A stretch of DNA of 64,000 nt from Saprospiraceae bacterium (GTDB taxonomy: Bacteria > Bacteroidota > Bacteroidia > Chitinophagales > Saprospiraceae), in contig JADJTQ010000002.1 in the NCBI GenBank assembly GCA_016711125.1, positions 558,001 through 622,000 of the forward strand, given 5' to 3'. The notes under the pieces were generated by a model. That model did not search any database, had not been told where the DNA came from, and worked only from the letters and a program-made list of their open reading frames with translations. Shown here piece by piece: positions 55,596 to 63,610 of this stretch. Position numbers and translations under genes: made by a program. Every line of letters starts with the position of its first letter. Positions within the stretch are counted from its first letter, which is position 1.

Positions 55596-55620
55596 TTTTA
55601 CCAGAAAGAGTTCAGTTTTT

Positions 55621-55911
55621 ATGATGGATAGCAAGCGGTTTTTCGATTCCTTAACCAAGAGTACGCCACCTAAAGGTCTTTCGGCTCCCCTAACCACACT
55701 TTGGTATGATGCAAAAGGCCATTGGGATCTTGCACATGACATAGCTCAAGATATTCCTGGTAAAGAAGGTGCGTTGTTGCATGCCTACTTGCACCGAAAA
55801 GAGGGTGACGAGTGGAACGCCGGTTATTGGTATCGAAGTGCTGGCGCCAAAATGCCTGACAAAACACTTGATGAAGAGTGGAGCGAGTTGCTTAAGATAT
55901 TCTTAAAATAG
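55621..55911 (+). CDS. Conserved hypothetical protein
   Basis: About 97 residues from the ATG at 55621 (an upstream frame to 55585 overlaps rlpA by 11 bases). The core LWYDAKGHWDLAHDIAQDI, HAYLHRKEGDEWNAGYWYRSAG and LDEEWSEL is a pattern I recognise from a widespread small soluble protein of unknown function in several phyla. It is Trp-rich and has no signal peptide. It starts 25 bases after the rlpA stop and is probably co-transcribed with it. Confidence 0.7.
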   Translation: MMDSKRFFDSLTKSTPPKGLSAPLTTLWYDAKGHWDLAHDIAQDIPGKEGALLHAYLHRKEGDEWNAGYWYRSAGAKMPDKTLDEEWSELLKIFLK

Positions 55912-55980
55912 GCTCTTCATCAGGATAACACGCTCATCCTTGTAAATTGTTGTATATTATCACCCTTAAAAATAGAAGGG

Positions 55981-56844
55981 ATGAAAAGACGAAATGCCTT
56001 AAGAAACATGTCACTTGTCGCTGGTGCGATAGCATTAAATAAACAAGTGCTGGGTGCAGCTACCAGTCAAAACTTGTTTGCAGGTTCCAAAGTGAAGCAC
56101 TCAGTCTGCCGGTGGTGTTACAATGGTATCGAATTGGAAGCACTGTGTGAAGCTGCCCAGGAAATCGGTATCCGATCTATCGAAATTGTGGGTCCTAAAG
56201 ATTGGCCAACTCTCAAGAAATACAATTTAGAATGTGCCCTTGGTACCGATTCATTTGCGAGCATACCAAATGGCTTCAACGACCCTAAATACCATGGTGA
56301 TCTTCAGGTGGGCTATAAGGGATTAATCACGGCAGCGGCCAATCACGGGGTCCCAAATGTTATTGTATTTTCCGGCAATCGAAATGGGATGGATGACAAA
56401 GTGGGTCTAGAGAATTGCGCAGTAGGCCTGCAGTCACTTGTGAAACATGCTGAAGACGCAGGAGTCATGATCGTCATGGAACTGCTTAATAGCAAAGTCA
56501 ATCATAAAGATTATATGTGTGATCTCACGCCTTGGGGTGTTGAGCTGGTCGAGAAAATCGGGTCACCCAGCTTCAAGCTTCTCTATGACATCTATCATAT
56601 GCAAATCATGGAAGGTGATGTCATCGCTACGATTAAGGCCTCAAATGATCATATCGCGCATTATCATACAGGAGGTGTTCCGGGCCGACATGAAATCGAT
56701 GAAAGTCAGGAACTTTATTATCCTGCCATTATCAAGGCAATACAAGAAACAGGATTTGAAGGCTATCTGGCGCAGGAGTTTATACCGGCACGTGAAGATA
56801 AAATTGCCAGCCTGAGGCAGGGAGTTGAGATTTGTTCGGTCTAG
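55981..56844 (+). CDS. Exported TIM-barrel isomerase, hydroxypyruvate isomerase-like
   Basis: 287 residues of the xylose-isomerase-like TIM-barrel superfamily. The N-terminus (KRRNALRNMSLVAGAIAL) is twin-arginine-like. The hydroxypyruvate-isomerase-type motifs are HSVCRWCYNGIELEALCEAA, the metal Glu in VMELLNSKVNHKDYMCD, KLLYDIYHMQIMEGD with Asp/His metal ligands, and HYHTGGVPGRHEI. Exported members of this family are common beside Gfo/Idh/MocA and PSD1 proteins in sugar-degrading Bacteroidota; the real substrate may be a keto-sugar rather than hydroxypyruvate. Confidence 0.85.
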   Translation: MKRRNALRNMSLVAGAIALNKQVLGAATSQNLFAGSKVKHSVCRWCYNGIELEALCEAAQEIGIRSIEIVGPKDWPTLKKYNLECALGTDSFASIPNGFNDPKYHGDLQVGYKGLITAAANHGVPNVIVFSGNRNGMDDKVGLENCAVGLQSLVKHAEDAGVMIVMELLNSKVNHKDYMCDLTPWGVELVEKIGSPSFKLLYDIYHMQIMEGDVIATIKASNDHIAHYHTGGVPGRHEIDESQELYYPAIIKAIQETGFEGYLAQEFIPAREDKIASLRQGVEICSV

Positions 56845-56930
56845 TTTTTTAGATCGGTTCTTTTTGAGGGGGCATAAATAATGTCGTCAAAATTCGTTTT
56901 ATCATTTCGCGCTGAAGAGTATTTACCACG

Positions 56931-58103
56931 ATGATAAATTGTTTTGACGTTAAGTTATTTTCCTTTGTATTGATACTTCTTTTGTGCCATTCCTGTGTCA
57001 ATAGAATTTCAGAAAACTTCATTCCGGCCCCGCAAGTACATAGGGAGGTAAAGATAAGACCGCTCGAAATAGGGGCTAGTGCTCCTGATTTTCATTTGCC
57101 TGGAGCGGATGGAAGTTGGTATCGTCTCAATGATTTTGATGAAACAATTTTGGTGGTTGCTTTTCTATCAAATTATTGCCCTAACTCCCAGGTTTATGAG
57201 GATCGGCTAATCAGTTTTTATGAGGATTACAAAGATCGCGGAGTTGACCTCGTTGTGATCTCTCCTAACAGCCCTTTGGCTACACCCGATGATGCGATGG
57301 GATATAGCGATCTGGACGACTCGTATGAGTCGATGGTCAAAAGGGCAAAAGACAAAAACCTCAACTACCCATACCTCTATGATGGCGATCATCAGAATGT
57401 TTCCGTCAGCTATGGTTTTACTACAATACCTACTGTTTTTGTTTTTGATGAAAAGAGACATTTGCAGTACAGGGGCCAGATTGATGGTTCTTCAGCGTGG
57501 AGGGCAGCAAATGCAGAAGATTTGAGAATGGCGGTCGATGCTGTCGAGCGAAAAGGGGAGATTATCCGCAAGGAGAATAATTCGCCAGGATGCAAAGTAT
57601 ACTGGTCGTGGGATCAAGCAGATAGAGTGACCTTAGAGAAGACTTGGATGGAGTCACCTGTGAATCTGCAAAAGTTGACCCTTGATAGTCTAATGACGCT
57701 GCGGGTTAATTTTTCACATAAACCCCGGGTGTTTAATTTCTGGGCTACCTGGTGTGGTCCTTGCAAGCAGGAGTTTCCGGAATTTTTGAAGATGCAAAGA
57801 ATGTATCGAGATAGGCCCATTGAGTTTATTTCAGTGAGCCTCGATTCTCCGGAAAAGTATCTTGAGGCATTAACCTTTCTTCAACAACTTCGTGCCCCTG
57901 GATCTAATTTCATCCTTCAGGAGTCAGACAAGGAGGCCATCCGGAAAAAAGTTTATGACCAATGGGATGGTTCGTTACCCTTTACCATCATTGTTGATCC
58001 GTTGGGTTTAGTGTACAAGGTTTGGCAAGGTCCTTTTGATCCGCTGGAGGTGAAAAAGGCTATTGTTGAGCATAGATTGTTGGGCAGATATTATTCCGAT
58101 TAG
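56931..58103 (+). CDS. Two-domain redoxin lipoprotein (AhpC/TSA-like plus TlpA-like)
   Basis: 390 residues with a lipoprotein signal (LILLLCHSC). Domain 1 (about 40-200) is a peroxiredoxin-like redoxin (GASAPDFHLPGADGSWYRLNDF, AFLSNYCPNSQVY, YGFTTIPTVFVFD) with one Cys in the peroxidatic position. Domain 2 (about 245-385) is a TlpA/ResA-like thioredoxin with the redox pair in FWATWCGPCKQEFPEF and the cis-Pro region SLPFTIIVDPLG. It is probably a periplasmic thiol reductase for cytochrome c maturation or oxidative stress (inference). The many haem proteins encoded nearby make a cytochrome c role plausible. Confidence 0.85.
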   Translation: MINCFDVKLFSFVLILLLCHSCVNRISENFIPAPQVHREVKIRPLEIGASAPDFHLPGADGSWYRLNDFDETILVVAFLSNYCPNSQVYEDRLISFYEDYKDRGVDLVVISPNSPLATPDDAMGYSDLDDSYESMVKRAKDKNLNYPYLYDGDHQNVSVSYGFTTIPTVFVFDEKRHLQYRGQIDGSSAWRAANAEDLRMAVDAVERKGEIIRKENNSPGCKVYWSWDQADRVTLEKTWMESPVNLQKLTLDSLMTLRVNFSHKPRVFNFWATWCGPCKQEFPEFLKMQRMYRDRPIEFISVSLDSPEKYLEALTFLQQLRAPGSNFILQESDKEAIRKKVYDQWDGSLPFTIIVDPLGLVYKVWQGPFDPLEVKKAIVEHRLLGRYYSD

Positions 58104-58173
58104 GTACTTCATAAAGCAGCAAATTTTTAGCGCTCTCCAGGCTTCAGCCATGATAGACTTGCTAACCTAAGTT

Positions 58174-58388
58174 CAACCACTCCGTGGTTGATTTCTATTG
58201 CCTTCATACCTCCGGATTTCATCCAGAGTTATTCACGTTGAATCCCTCTGGGATTCTTTTTTTGCATTTATAATCTCGGTGAGATCATATGGGTGCAGCA
58301 ATCAGCAACCCTGAAGGGGTTGAAGGTGCTTAACCCGGCATGAAAATGCCGGGGTGGTGAAGCTCTCTCCCCAACCACAGCATGGTTG
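58174..58388. repeat. Array of seven short-loop palindromes
   Basis: Seven hairpins follow one another in 215 bases: CAACCAC/GTGGTTG (58174-58190), CTCCGGAT/ATCCAGAG with one mismatch (58210-58228), GAATCCC/GGGATTC followed by T7 (58240-58263), ATCTC/GAGAT (58273-58285), CAACCC/GGGTTG (58306-58322), CCCGGCAT/ATGCCGGG (58334-58353) and CAACCA/TGGTTG (58372-58388). Loops are 3-5 bases. The third, with its T-run, could terminate the redoxin transcript. The whole fills the convergent gap of 417 bases (58104-58520); no gene is seen in it. Confidence 0.75.
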
Positions 58389-58520
58389 AACCCTTGCATA
58401 CCGATACTCACTCTACTAATCGATCTTTTTTAGGCAGCATAATGTTATTTTAGTCCGATGTCTTGCAATAAATATCCAATTTAGAACTCTCGGCGGACGC
58501 TAAACACATACAAGAACCTG

Positions 58521-60674
58521 CTACTTTGCAATGATAATGCTATCATATTGATCGAGAAGAGGCAAAGTCAGTTCGATATAGCCATCCTGCCATTTGTAAG
58601 GAACTTCAGTTTCCCGTTTTAGAGAGTAAAGCCCCTTTGGTTTAAAACCACTCCTGACCCGTATCTTGGTATTGTATACCGGAAGTGGATCAAAATACGT
58701 ATTGCCACTGAAGCCAGTCAGATTGATCAGATGCAGGATCATACCATCGTCCTTCTCACGACCTAGATTTTCGGCAATGTTTTCGGTGAAATTTTGCAAG
58801 ACCAATTCGACTCTCGGGTGTGCGTCAGTATCAATAAGTTGTCGGCAATCTGGAAAAACAGATTCAATGATATCCAGTAAAATGTGTTTATGCTGTTCAT
58901 AACCATGGATGTAGTAAAGACGACCTAAATTAAGTGGGATGCTAATAGCTACGCCTTTTCCATAGTTTTTCATACCGACAGCAAAGTAACCGGTAGGCTC
59001 ATGGCCACCGATTTTTTCAGGCGGCCCTGGTCTTCCGGGACTCAAGATTGGCAAGTATCGGGCATCGCATTTAGACATATCATACAGGCCAAGATTGAAC
59101 TTCCAGAAAAGCAAAGTCTGCTCACCAAAGCGCTTAAAGATTTTCTTGTCATCAGGCTCCAGATAAAATCCCTCTCCCTCACTAATGAGCGAATCGATCT
59201 GAACTCCAAAGAGGCCCGACGGTGCATTGCGATTTTCGATCAAGGACTGATTGGTCGTGATTAAGGAGGTACCATTTTCACAAATCTCTTTTAAAATCGA
59301 AATCCCCTGATCGCTGACCTTCGGAATTTGAGGTAGGATAACCAGACGATAATTTTTCAATTTATCGCCCAAATGCTCAATCTCTTCGTATTGGATGATA
59401 TCGTATTGCAAATGGGCTTCTTTGAGCATGAGCTGGATACCCCGATACTCTTGTGCGGCGGTACCTCCTGGCCAGTAGGCCGGTGAAATGATACAGATCT
59501 CGGCCGGTGAACGGTACTTGCCAAAGTACGGTTCGTACTTTTTGTGAAATGCATAAATCTCTTCCCAGATTGGAAAATTGCGTTCATCTTCGTAATCCCT
59601 GAAATCGCCCATGAGACTAATATCAAGCCCTGAACCAGCGGCGAGGTTTTCGTACAGTCTGATGGCAGTTTCTTCCGGTTCAATGGCATTGTACCGGGAG
59701 CGAAACGAGATCTGTTGAATACTGGCATTGCTCACAATATGCTCTGGTTGAGATTGCATGGCATTTGTTACATTGTCGTAAGACATATAAGGCCAATATG
59801 GCAGACTATTCGTTTGCGACTCATGCCGTATGATATCGACAAATTTCTCCATATATGTGCAGATAGCGATATCGGGATTGACTGTTTTGATGGCCTGGTG
59901 GATATTTTCCATCCAGTCATTGGCAGTATACTTTTTAAACTCCTGATATTTCTGAAATGCCGGATCTCTTTCGTTTTCTTCCTTGGGCAATGTCATTCCT
60001 CCACTGAATTCAGCGAATCGTTTACGGTCGTATTCGTTCTGGTCGATACCATGATAGGTGCCTTCGTATGCGTTACGGGTATTGTAGCCAGGCATGTTGA
60101 TGAAAATACCATCGACGGGATATTTTGTGATCAGTTCTTTGACAATGGACACCGATTTTTCTTGTACATAAGGAGCGTTGATTGAGGCCATATACATGTC
60201 ATCATTGATAATTCGCTCATCCGATGGAGATATGTATGCCCAATCCGGATGCTTTTCAAAGATCGATCGATGAAATCTGCTGAAATCAAACCGGGTGACA
60301 ACCCGGATGTTTAAATCATGACAACGCTTGATTATGTCAGGTAGCATATTAGGCTGCATGAATGGATTGGTATATTGAAATTCTAACTCAGTGGGGTAGA
60401 ATGCCATAATGCCTCCACCGTTGATGATCAGGGTGTTGACAGAAAACCGTTGTAAGTCCTCTACTAAATGGTCCACGTTTAAAGTGGCTTCATAAGCAGG
60501 AAGATTACATTGCATCACCCTTAGATTATTTCGTTTCCACCATGGAATGTCAGCTGGCCACGCATCGGGGGATGAAGCAGGGGTTAATGCAATTGTCTGC
60601 GCAGAGAGCGGACTAACAAAAGTTGCGTAAAAAAGAAGTGCCAGGCAGCAGCGCAAAAAAATAGGAGTCGACAT
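58521..60674 (-). CDS. Secreted glycoside hydrolase-like protein (GHL6 / beta-galactosidase trimerisation type)
   Basis: 717 residues with a signal peptide (LALLFYATFVSPLSAQ). The N-terminal half is a TIM barrel of the hypothetical glycosyl hydrolase 6 type (WWKRNNLRVMQCNLPAYEA, VNTLIINGGGIMAFYPTE, DLNIRVVTRFDFSRFHRSIFEKHPDW, YPVDGIFINMPGYN). The second half resembles the beta-galactosidase trimerisation fold (YRLVILPQIPKVSDQGISILKEICENG), then a beta-rich end. Exported members are predicted to cleave glycosidic bonds; the catalytic acids and substrate cannot be fixed here. Confidence 0.8.
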   Translation of the reverse strand: MSTPIFLRCCLALLFYATFVSPLSAQTIALTPASSPDAWPADIPWWKRNNLRVMQCNLPAYEATLNVDHLVEDLQRFSVNTLIINGGGIMAFYPTELEFQYTNPFMQPNMLPDIIKRCHDLNIRVVTRFDFSRFHRSIFEKHPDWAYISPSDERIINDDMYMASINAPYVQEKSVSIVKELITKYPVDGIFINMPGYNTRNAYEGTYHGIDQNEYDRKRFAEFSGGMTLPKEENERDPAFQKYQEFKKYTANDWMENIHQAIKTVNPDIAICTYMEKFVDIIRHESQTNSLPYWPYMSYDNVTNAMQSQPEHIVSNASIQQISFRSRYNAIEPEETAIRLYENLAAGSGLDISLMGDFRDYEDERNFPIWEEIYAFHKKYEPYFGKYRSPAEICIISPAYWPGGTAAQEYRGIQLMLKEAHLQYDIIQYEEIEHLGDKLKNYRLVILPQIPKVSDQGISILKEICENGTSLITTNQSLIENRNAPSGLFGVQIDSLISEGEGFYLEPDDKKIFKRFGEQTLLFWKFNLGLYDMSKCDARYLPILSPGRPGPPEKIGGHEPTGYFAVGMKNYGKGVAISIPLNLGRLYYIHGYEQHKHILLDIIESVFPDCRQLIDTDAHPRVELVLQNFTENIAENLGREKDDGMILHLINLTGFSGNTYFDPLPVYNTKIRVRSGFKPKGLYSLKRETEVPYKWQDGYIELTLPLLDQYDSIIIAK

Positions 60675-61341
60675 TGTGCTGAAAGTTTACGCCTCAAGAT
60701 AGGCCTTAAATTGCTGGGATTCGTGTAAGGAATCCTTTGCTCCGTGCATTGGACGGCTGTGGAAGCGAAACGAATCTGGGGTTGTTCCGTTTCACTGCCT
60801 GGCAGCCACGGCAGACTGGATTCCACAAAACCAGGAGAGTCACTAAGTAACTTCTGAAGAATTAATGAATGGTTCGCTCTTAGGAGTCGCCAATTGGATC
60901 AGAAACTATCAATGGTTTCATAAATTTTTTTTTGCTGGCACCAAGATCTATTGAGCGTCTATTTTTTTCCTGAACCTTCCGCACCAGGCTAGTGACTGTC
61001 TTATACGTTAAGTGGTGCGAAATTTTGACTAATTCAAAACACTAGGCGTCGAGTTGGACACTGTCAAGTAAGACCGATTGATGAATTATTATGCAGGAGA
61101 TCTTTTTTAATAACATTTCCAAACTACTGTAAATCAGTTATTTACGATTTGCCCATAACTAGGATTATGTTAAGTAGGTAGGACCTGTTTAATGACTCCT
61201 GGGAATCAGGGTGATTCTTTGTCACACGATAGATCAGTAGTTTCGTTGGACTTGCAATTGCCAGTTATATCTGAGCTGGAAAGAAATCCGAAGATATTTT
61301 TCGGCATAATTTTAAGTTCTAACACGAGCAACTGACCACTA
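60675..61341. other. Long intergenic stretch without an intact gene
   Basis: About 670 bases between the glycosidase start and the RHS-core remnant. The minus strand just below 61342 continues the remnant's frame for about 45 residues to a TGA without recognisable similarity. A GGATTC/GAATCC hairpin lies near 60717-60735. It looks like decayed accessory DNA that also holds the promoter of the glycosidase gene. Confidence 0.4.
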
Positions 61342-61380
61342 CCGTACCTTCCAACACTAGGATCATAAAACCATAGTCAT
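61342..61380 (-). pseudogene. Remnant of an RHS core
   Basis: The minus strand reads a truncated RHS-core motif, DYG then FYDPSVGRY, with a one-base slip in a short T run between the two halves. The same motif in the intact module 1.5 kb upstream reads WYDYGARFYDPAVARF. It lies 18 bases past the stop of the lipoprotein gene at 61398, where a displaced cassette's core would be expected. Too short to be functional. Confidence 0.55.
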
Positions 61381-61397
61381 ATTAGTCATATATTTAT

Positions 61398-62186
61398 TCA
61401 CTCACTATCGAAGACAATTCGCATTCTACAGGGCTCAAATTGTTGGTCGATATGCGAAACCTGATCCGTTATGACCAAGCTATCAGTTGTTTCAGGAATG
61501 AAAAAACTCTTTGAATATAGTCCATTATCAATCCGAAGATCCTGTGCCACCTCTTCTTTAACCACTCTACCATTCTTGTAAAATTCGATTGAATACGCCA
61601 GTGTTAGGTCATTGTTTGAAAATTCTTCATTATCGAGTGGTAGGTGAAAATCTATTTTGAGTGAATCATTATTATCTACTTCCTGAACTTTAACTAGTGT
61701 GCAAATGCTGGTGAATATTGAAGTCACATTAAGAAGAGAATCGTATCTCCAAACTCGCCTATAGACAGCAGAATCTTCATAATATAATTCCTCTCCACGC
61801 TTGCTACCATTCCTATTGAACTGCACCAACATCTTTTTAGAGCCATTTTCGTAAATAAATTCATCCCGTACATGACCATTCTTGTAATAAGTCAATGATA
61901 AACCATGTAAGGTGTCATCCAGATATGTTGCCATTTGATCTATGAGGCCATTCTCTTGATAGGCCATGAAATTACTCTGCATTCCTCGAGGACCAGATGT
62001 ATATTGCTGATCTAAACCGCCATTTTCATTAAAGATGAATACCCGTTCTAGATTATTTGTTAATTGAAATTGGATGCTCTGAATTGATTGCCCTGATGCA
62101 TCATAGTTGATTTTTACTTGCTCTTTATCTTTACACGATGTCATCAACATTAAAGTTGCAAAAGATATCAATTGACCTGATTTCAT
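61398..62186 (-). CDS. Lipoprotein with MORN/YwqK-like repeats, partner of the RHS module
   Basis: 262 residues with a lipoprotein signal (SFATLMLMTSC). The middle has MORN/YwqK-like antiparallel repeats (FNENGGLDQQYTSG, YQENGLIDQMATY, YKNGHVRDEFIYENGSK, FNRNGSKRGEELYYED), followed by a beta-rich C-terminal part. It starts 3 bases after the RHS-module stop, the position where an immunity gene usually sits. A surface lipoprotein would be an unusual immunity protein, so the link is tentative. Confidence 0.65.
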   Translation of the reverse strand: MKSGQLISFATLMLMTSCKDKEQVKINYDASGQSIQSIQFQLTNNLERVFIFNENGGLDQQYTSGPRGMQSNFMAYQENGLIDQMATYLDDTLHGLSLTYYKNGHVRDEFIYENGSKKMLVQFNRNGSKRGEELYYEDSAVYRRVWRYDSLLNVTSIFTSICTLVKVQEVDNNDSLKIDFHLPLDNEEFSNNDLTLAYSIEFYKNGRVVKEEVAQDLRIDNGLYSKSFFIPETTDSLVITDQVSHIDQQFEPCRMRIVFDSE

Positions 62187-62189
62187 AAT

Positions 62190-63104
62190 TTAATTTGACT
62201 TTGATTTCCTTCGTTCTCGTCGTTCATAGATTTGGCCATCGTATGATCTCACACTCTGCTCAGCAAGTGAATCTGCTTGCTGAATGGGTAGTTTCCTTAC
62301 CCTGTTAGATGTGTCTTTGATGGTAGCAATCTCAGCCCGCTTCATATCAATCACCTCCTTAGACTCTTGTATGATATCAATTCCCAAATCGACCGCCTCG
62401 ACCATTGATGGACTTGTTGGCATTTTCATGAATTTAGTGTTGCCTGCCAATATGGTGAATTCCGTCACATCAATAGACTCGTTAGCACCATCCAAAGCCT
62501 CAACTTCAGACTCGAGCGGACCAGGACCATCTTTGCTAGTGAGATTGGATCCACCTCTTTGAGTCGCGCCCTCGTCACCATTGCTTCCAGTAAAAAATGT
62601 GAAAACACCATTTTTAATCATTGCGGCGCCTTCTTTCAGAGCCGTAGTATACTTATCCCTAAAGACATGTTTTAGCACATCAATGTAGTTAAAATTCGAT
62701 GGCAATGTATCGAGACCGAATGGATCAATATATTTAAGAGGGTTGTTTAGCACATATGCAAAAGGTGTAACAGCGTAGTGATTTGCTGCCAATGGATCCA
62801 CACCTGTAAACCTCGCCACGGCTGGATCATAAAATCGAGCGCCATAGTCATACCAACCCAGTGCCAGTTCGTTCTTGCCATCCTCATCTACATCGGTGGA
62901 GTCATGATTAAACTCTTTTCCATTATAGAGATAAGGATGCAACGTGTCGGTGGCCATACTCCAAGGACCCACCATTTCCATGCCAAAAGGGTAGTAATGC
63001 GCTTCTCTTAACACATCAATTGTATCTACGATCACTCCATCTGTAATCGCCCTTATTTCTCCAATTAAAGCCAGTTTAACGGGCATTAAATATTTGTCGC
63101 ACAT
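62190..63104 (-). CDS. Orphan RHS-core C-terminal module with variable tail
   Basis: 304 residues. The first ~125 are the end of an RHS repeat-associated core: HYYPFGMEMVGPW, YLYNGKEFN, LGWYDYGARFYDPAVARFTGVDP and the closing YVLNNPLKYIDPFG. After DPFG the tail (about 175 residues, helical and polar) is the variable C-terminal part that in full-length RHS proteins is often a toxin; no known toxin motif is recognised. There is no signal peptide, no YD-repeat barrel, and an in-frame TAG lies three codons before the ATG, so this is a displaced module and not a cut full-length gene. Confidence 0.75.
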   Translation of the reverse strand: MCDKYLMPVKLALIGEIRAITDGVIVDTIDVLREAHYYPFGMEMVGPWSMATDTLHPYLYNGKEFNHDSTDVDEDGKNELALGWYDYGARFYDPAVARFTGVDPLAANHYAVTPFAYVLNNPLKYIDPFGLDTLPSNFNYIDVLKHVFRDKYTTALKEGAAMIKNGVFTFFTGSNGDEGATQRGGSNLTSKDGPGPLESEVEALDGANESIDVTEFTILAGNTKFMKMPTSPSMVEAVDLGIDIIQESKEVIDMKRAEIATIKDTSNRVRKLPIQQADSLAEQSVRSYDGQIYERRERRKSKSN

Positions 63105-63156
63105 TGAAATCTAGCAATAATAACATACGCTGTAATTCTGATTTTTAAAGTATGAA

Positions 63157-63196
63157 GCAAGCGTAAAAAAAACGGGCCGTTTTTTGTGACGCTTGC
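63157..63196. repeat. 40-base palindrome beside mobile-element remnants
   Basis: GCAAGCGT (63157-63164) is repeated exactly inverted at 63189-63196. The interior also pairs (an A-run with CGG opposite CCG with a T-run around a GC centre), so the whole can form one long hairpin. It sits between the orphan RHS module and the resolvase relic and could be an element end, an attachment site or a two-way terminator. Confidence 0.5.
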
Positions 63197-63307
63197 CTCC
63201 CACCCCATCGACCGGCCAACTCCCCTTGATTTTGGTTACATAAACTGGTCACATGAATCAAAGTCAAATTATCTTGCATATCACCCATTTATGTAACTGT
63301 TATCAAT

Positions 63308-63488
63308 ATTGGATACGCTCGGGTCACCAATAAAGACCAACTACTCGATCTATCAGACCGATGCCTTGAAAAAAGCCGGTTGCCGCAAAATTTATAGTGA
63401 GCACATCAATGGGTCGAAAGCCAGCCGTCCAGAACTGGGTAAAATGATGACTCAATAGCGGGAAGGGGATGTGATGCAGGTTCGTCTC
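63308..63488 (+). pseudogene. Serine resolvase/invertase relic, N-terminal domain only
   Basis: The plus strand reads IGYARVTNKDQLLDL, then after an apparent one-base insertion QTDALKKAGCRKIYSEHINGSKASRPELGKMM, then TQ, a TAG stop and REGDVMQVRL. This is the N-terminal catalytic domain of a Tn3-type resolvase (consensus IGYARVST-DQ and GCRKIYSE); the catalytic-Ser position carries Thr here. The DNA-binding domain is missing. Nonfunctional, but evidence of past mobile-element insertion. Confidence 0.75.
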
Positions 63489-63610
63489 CCCCTTTTTTTA
63501 GATTAGCTAAGCGGTAACGATTCTTTCCGATTTGTGGTAATGGTCCTGGCAGCTACCGAAAGCGGTCATCGTTTTGAAAACTGTGTGTATCTTCCGGTGA
63601 TACTGACCCC

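Noticed and set aside
55185..55742. 185-residue minus-strand frame opposite rlpA
   Set aside because: The plus strand encodes clear RlpA and conserved-hypothetical proteins across the same bases; the minus-strand product has no recognisable feature.
62190..63104. Full-length RHS toxin protein
   Set aside because: An in-frame stop just before the ATG and absence of YD repeats upstream show only the end of an RHS core is present.
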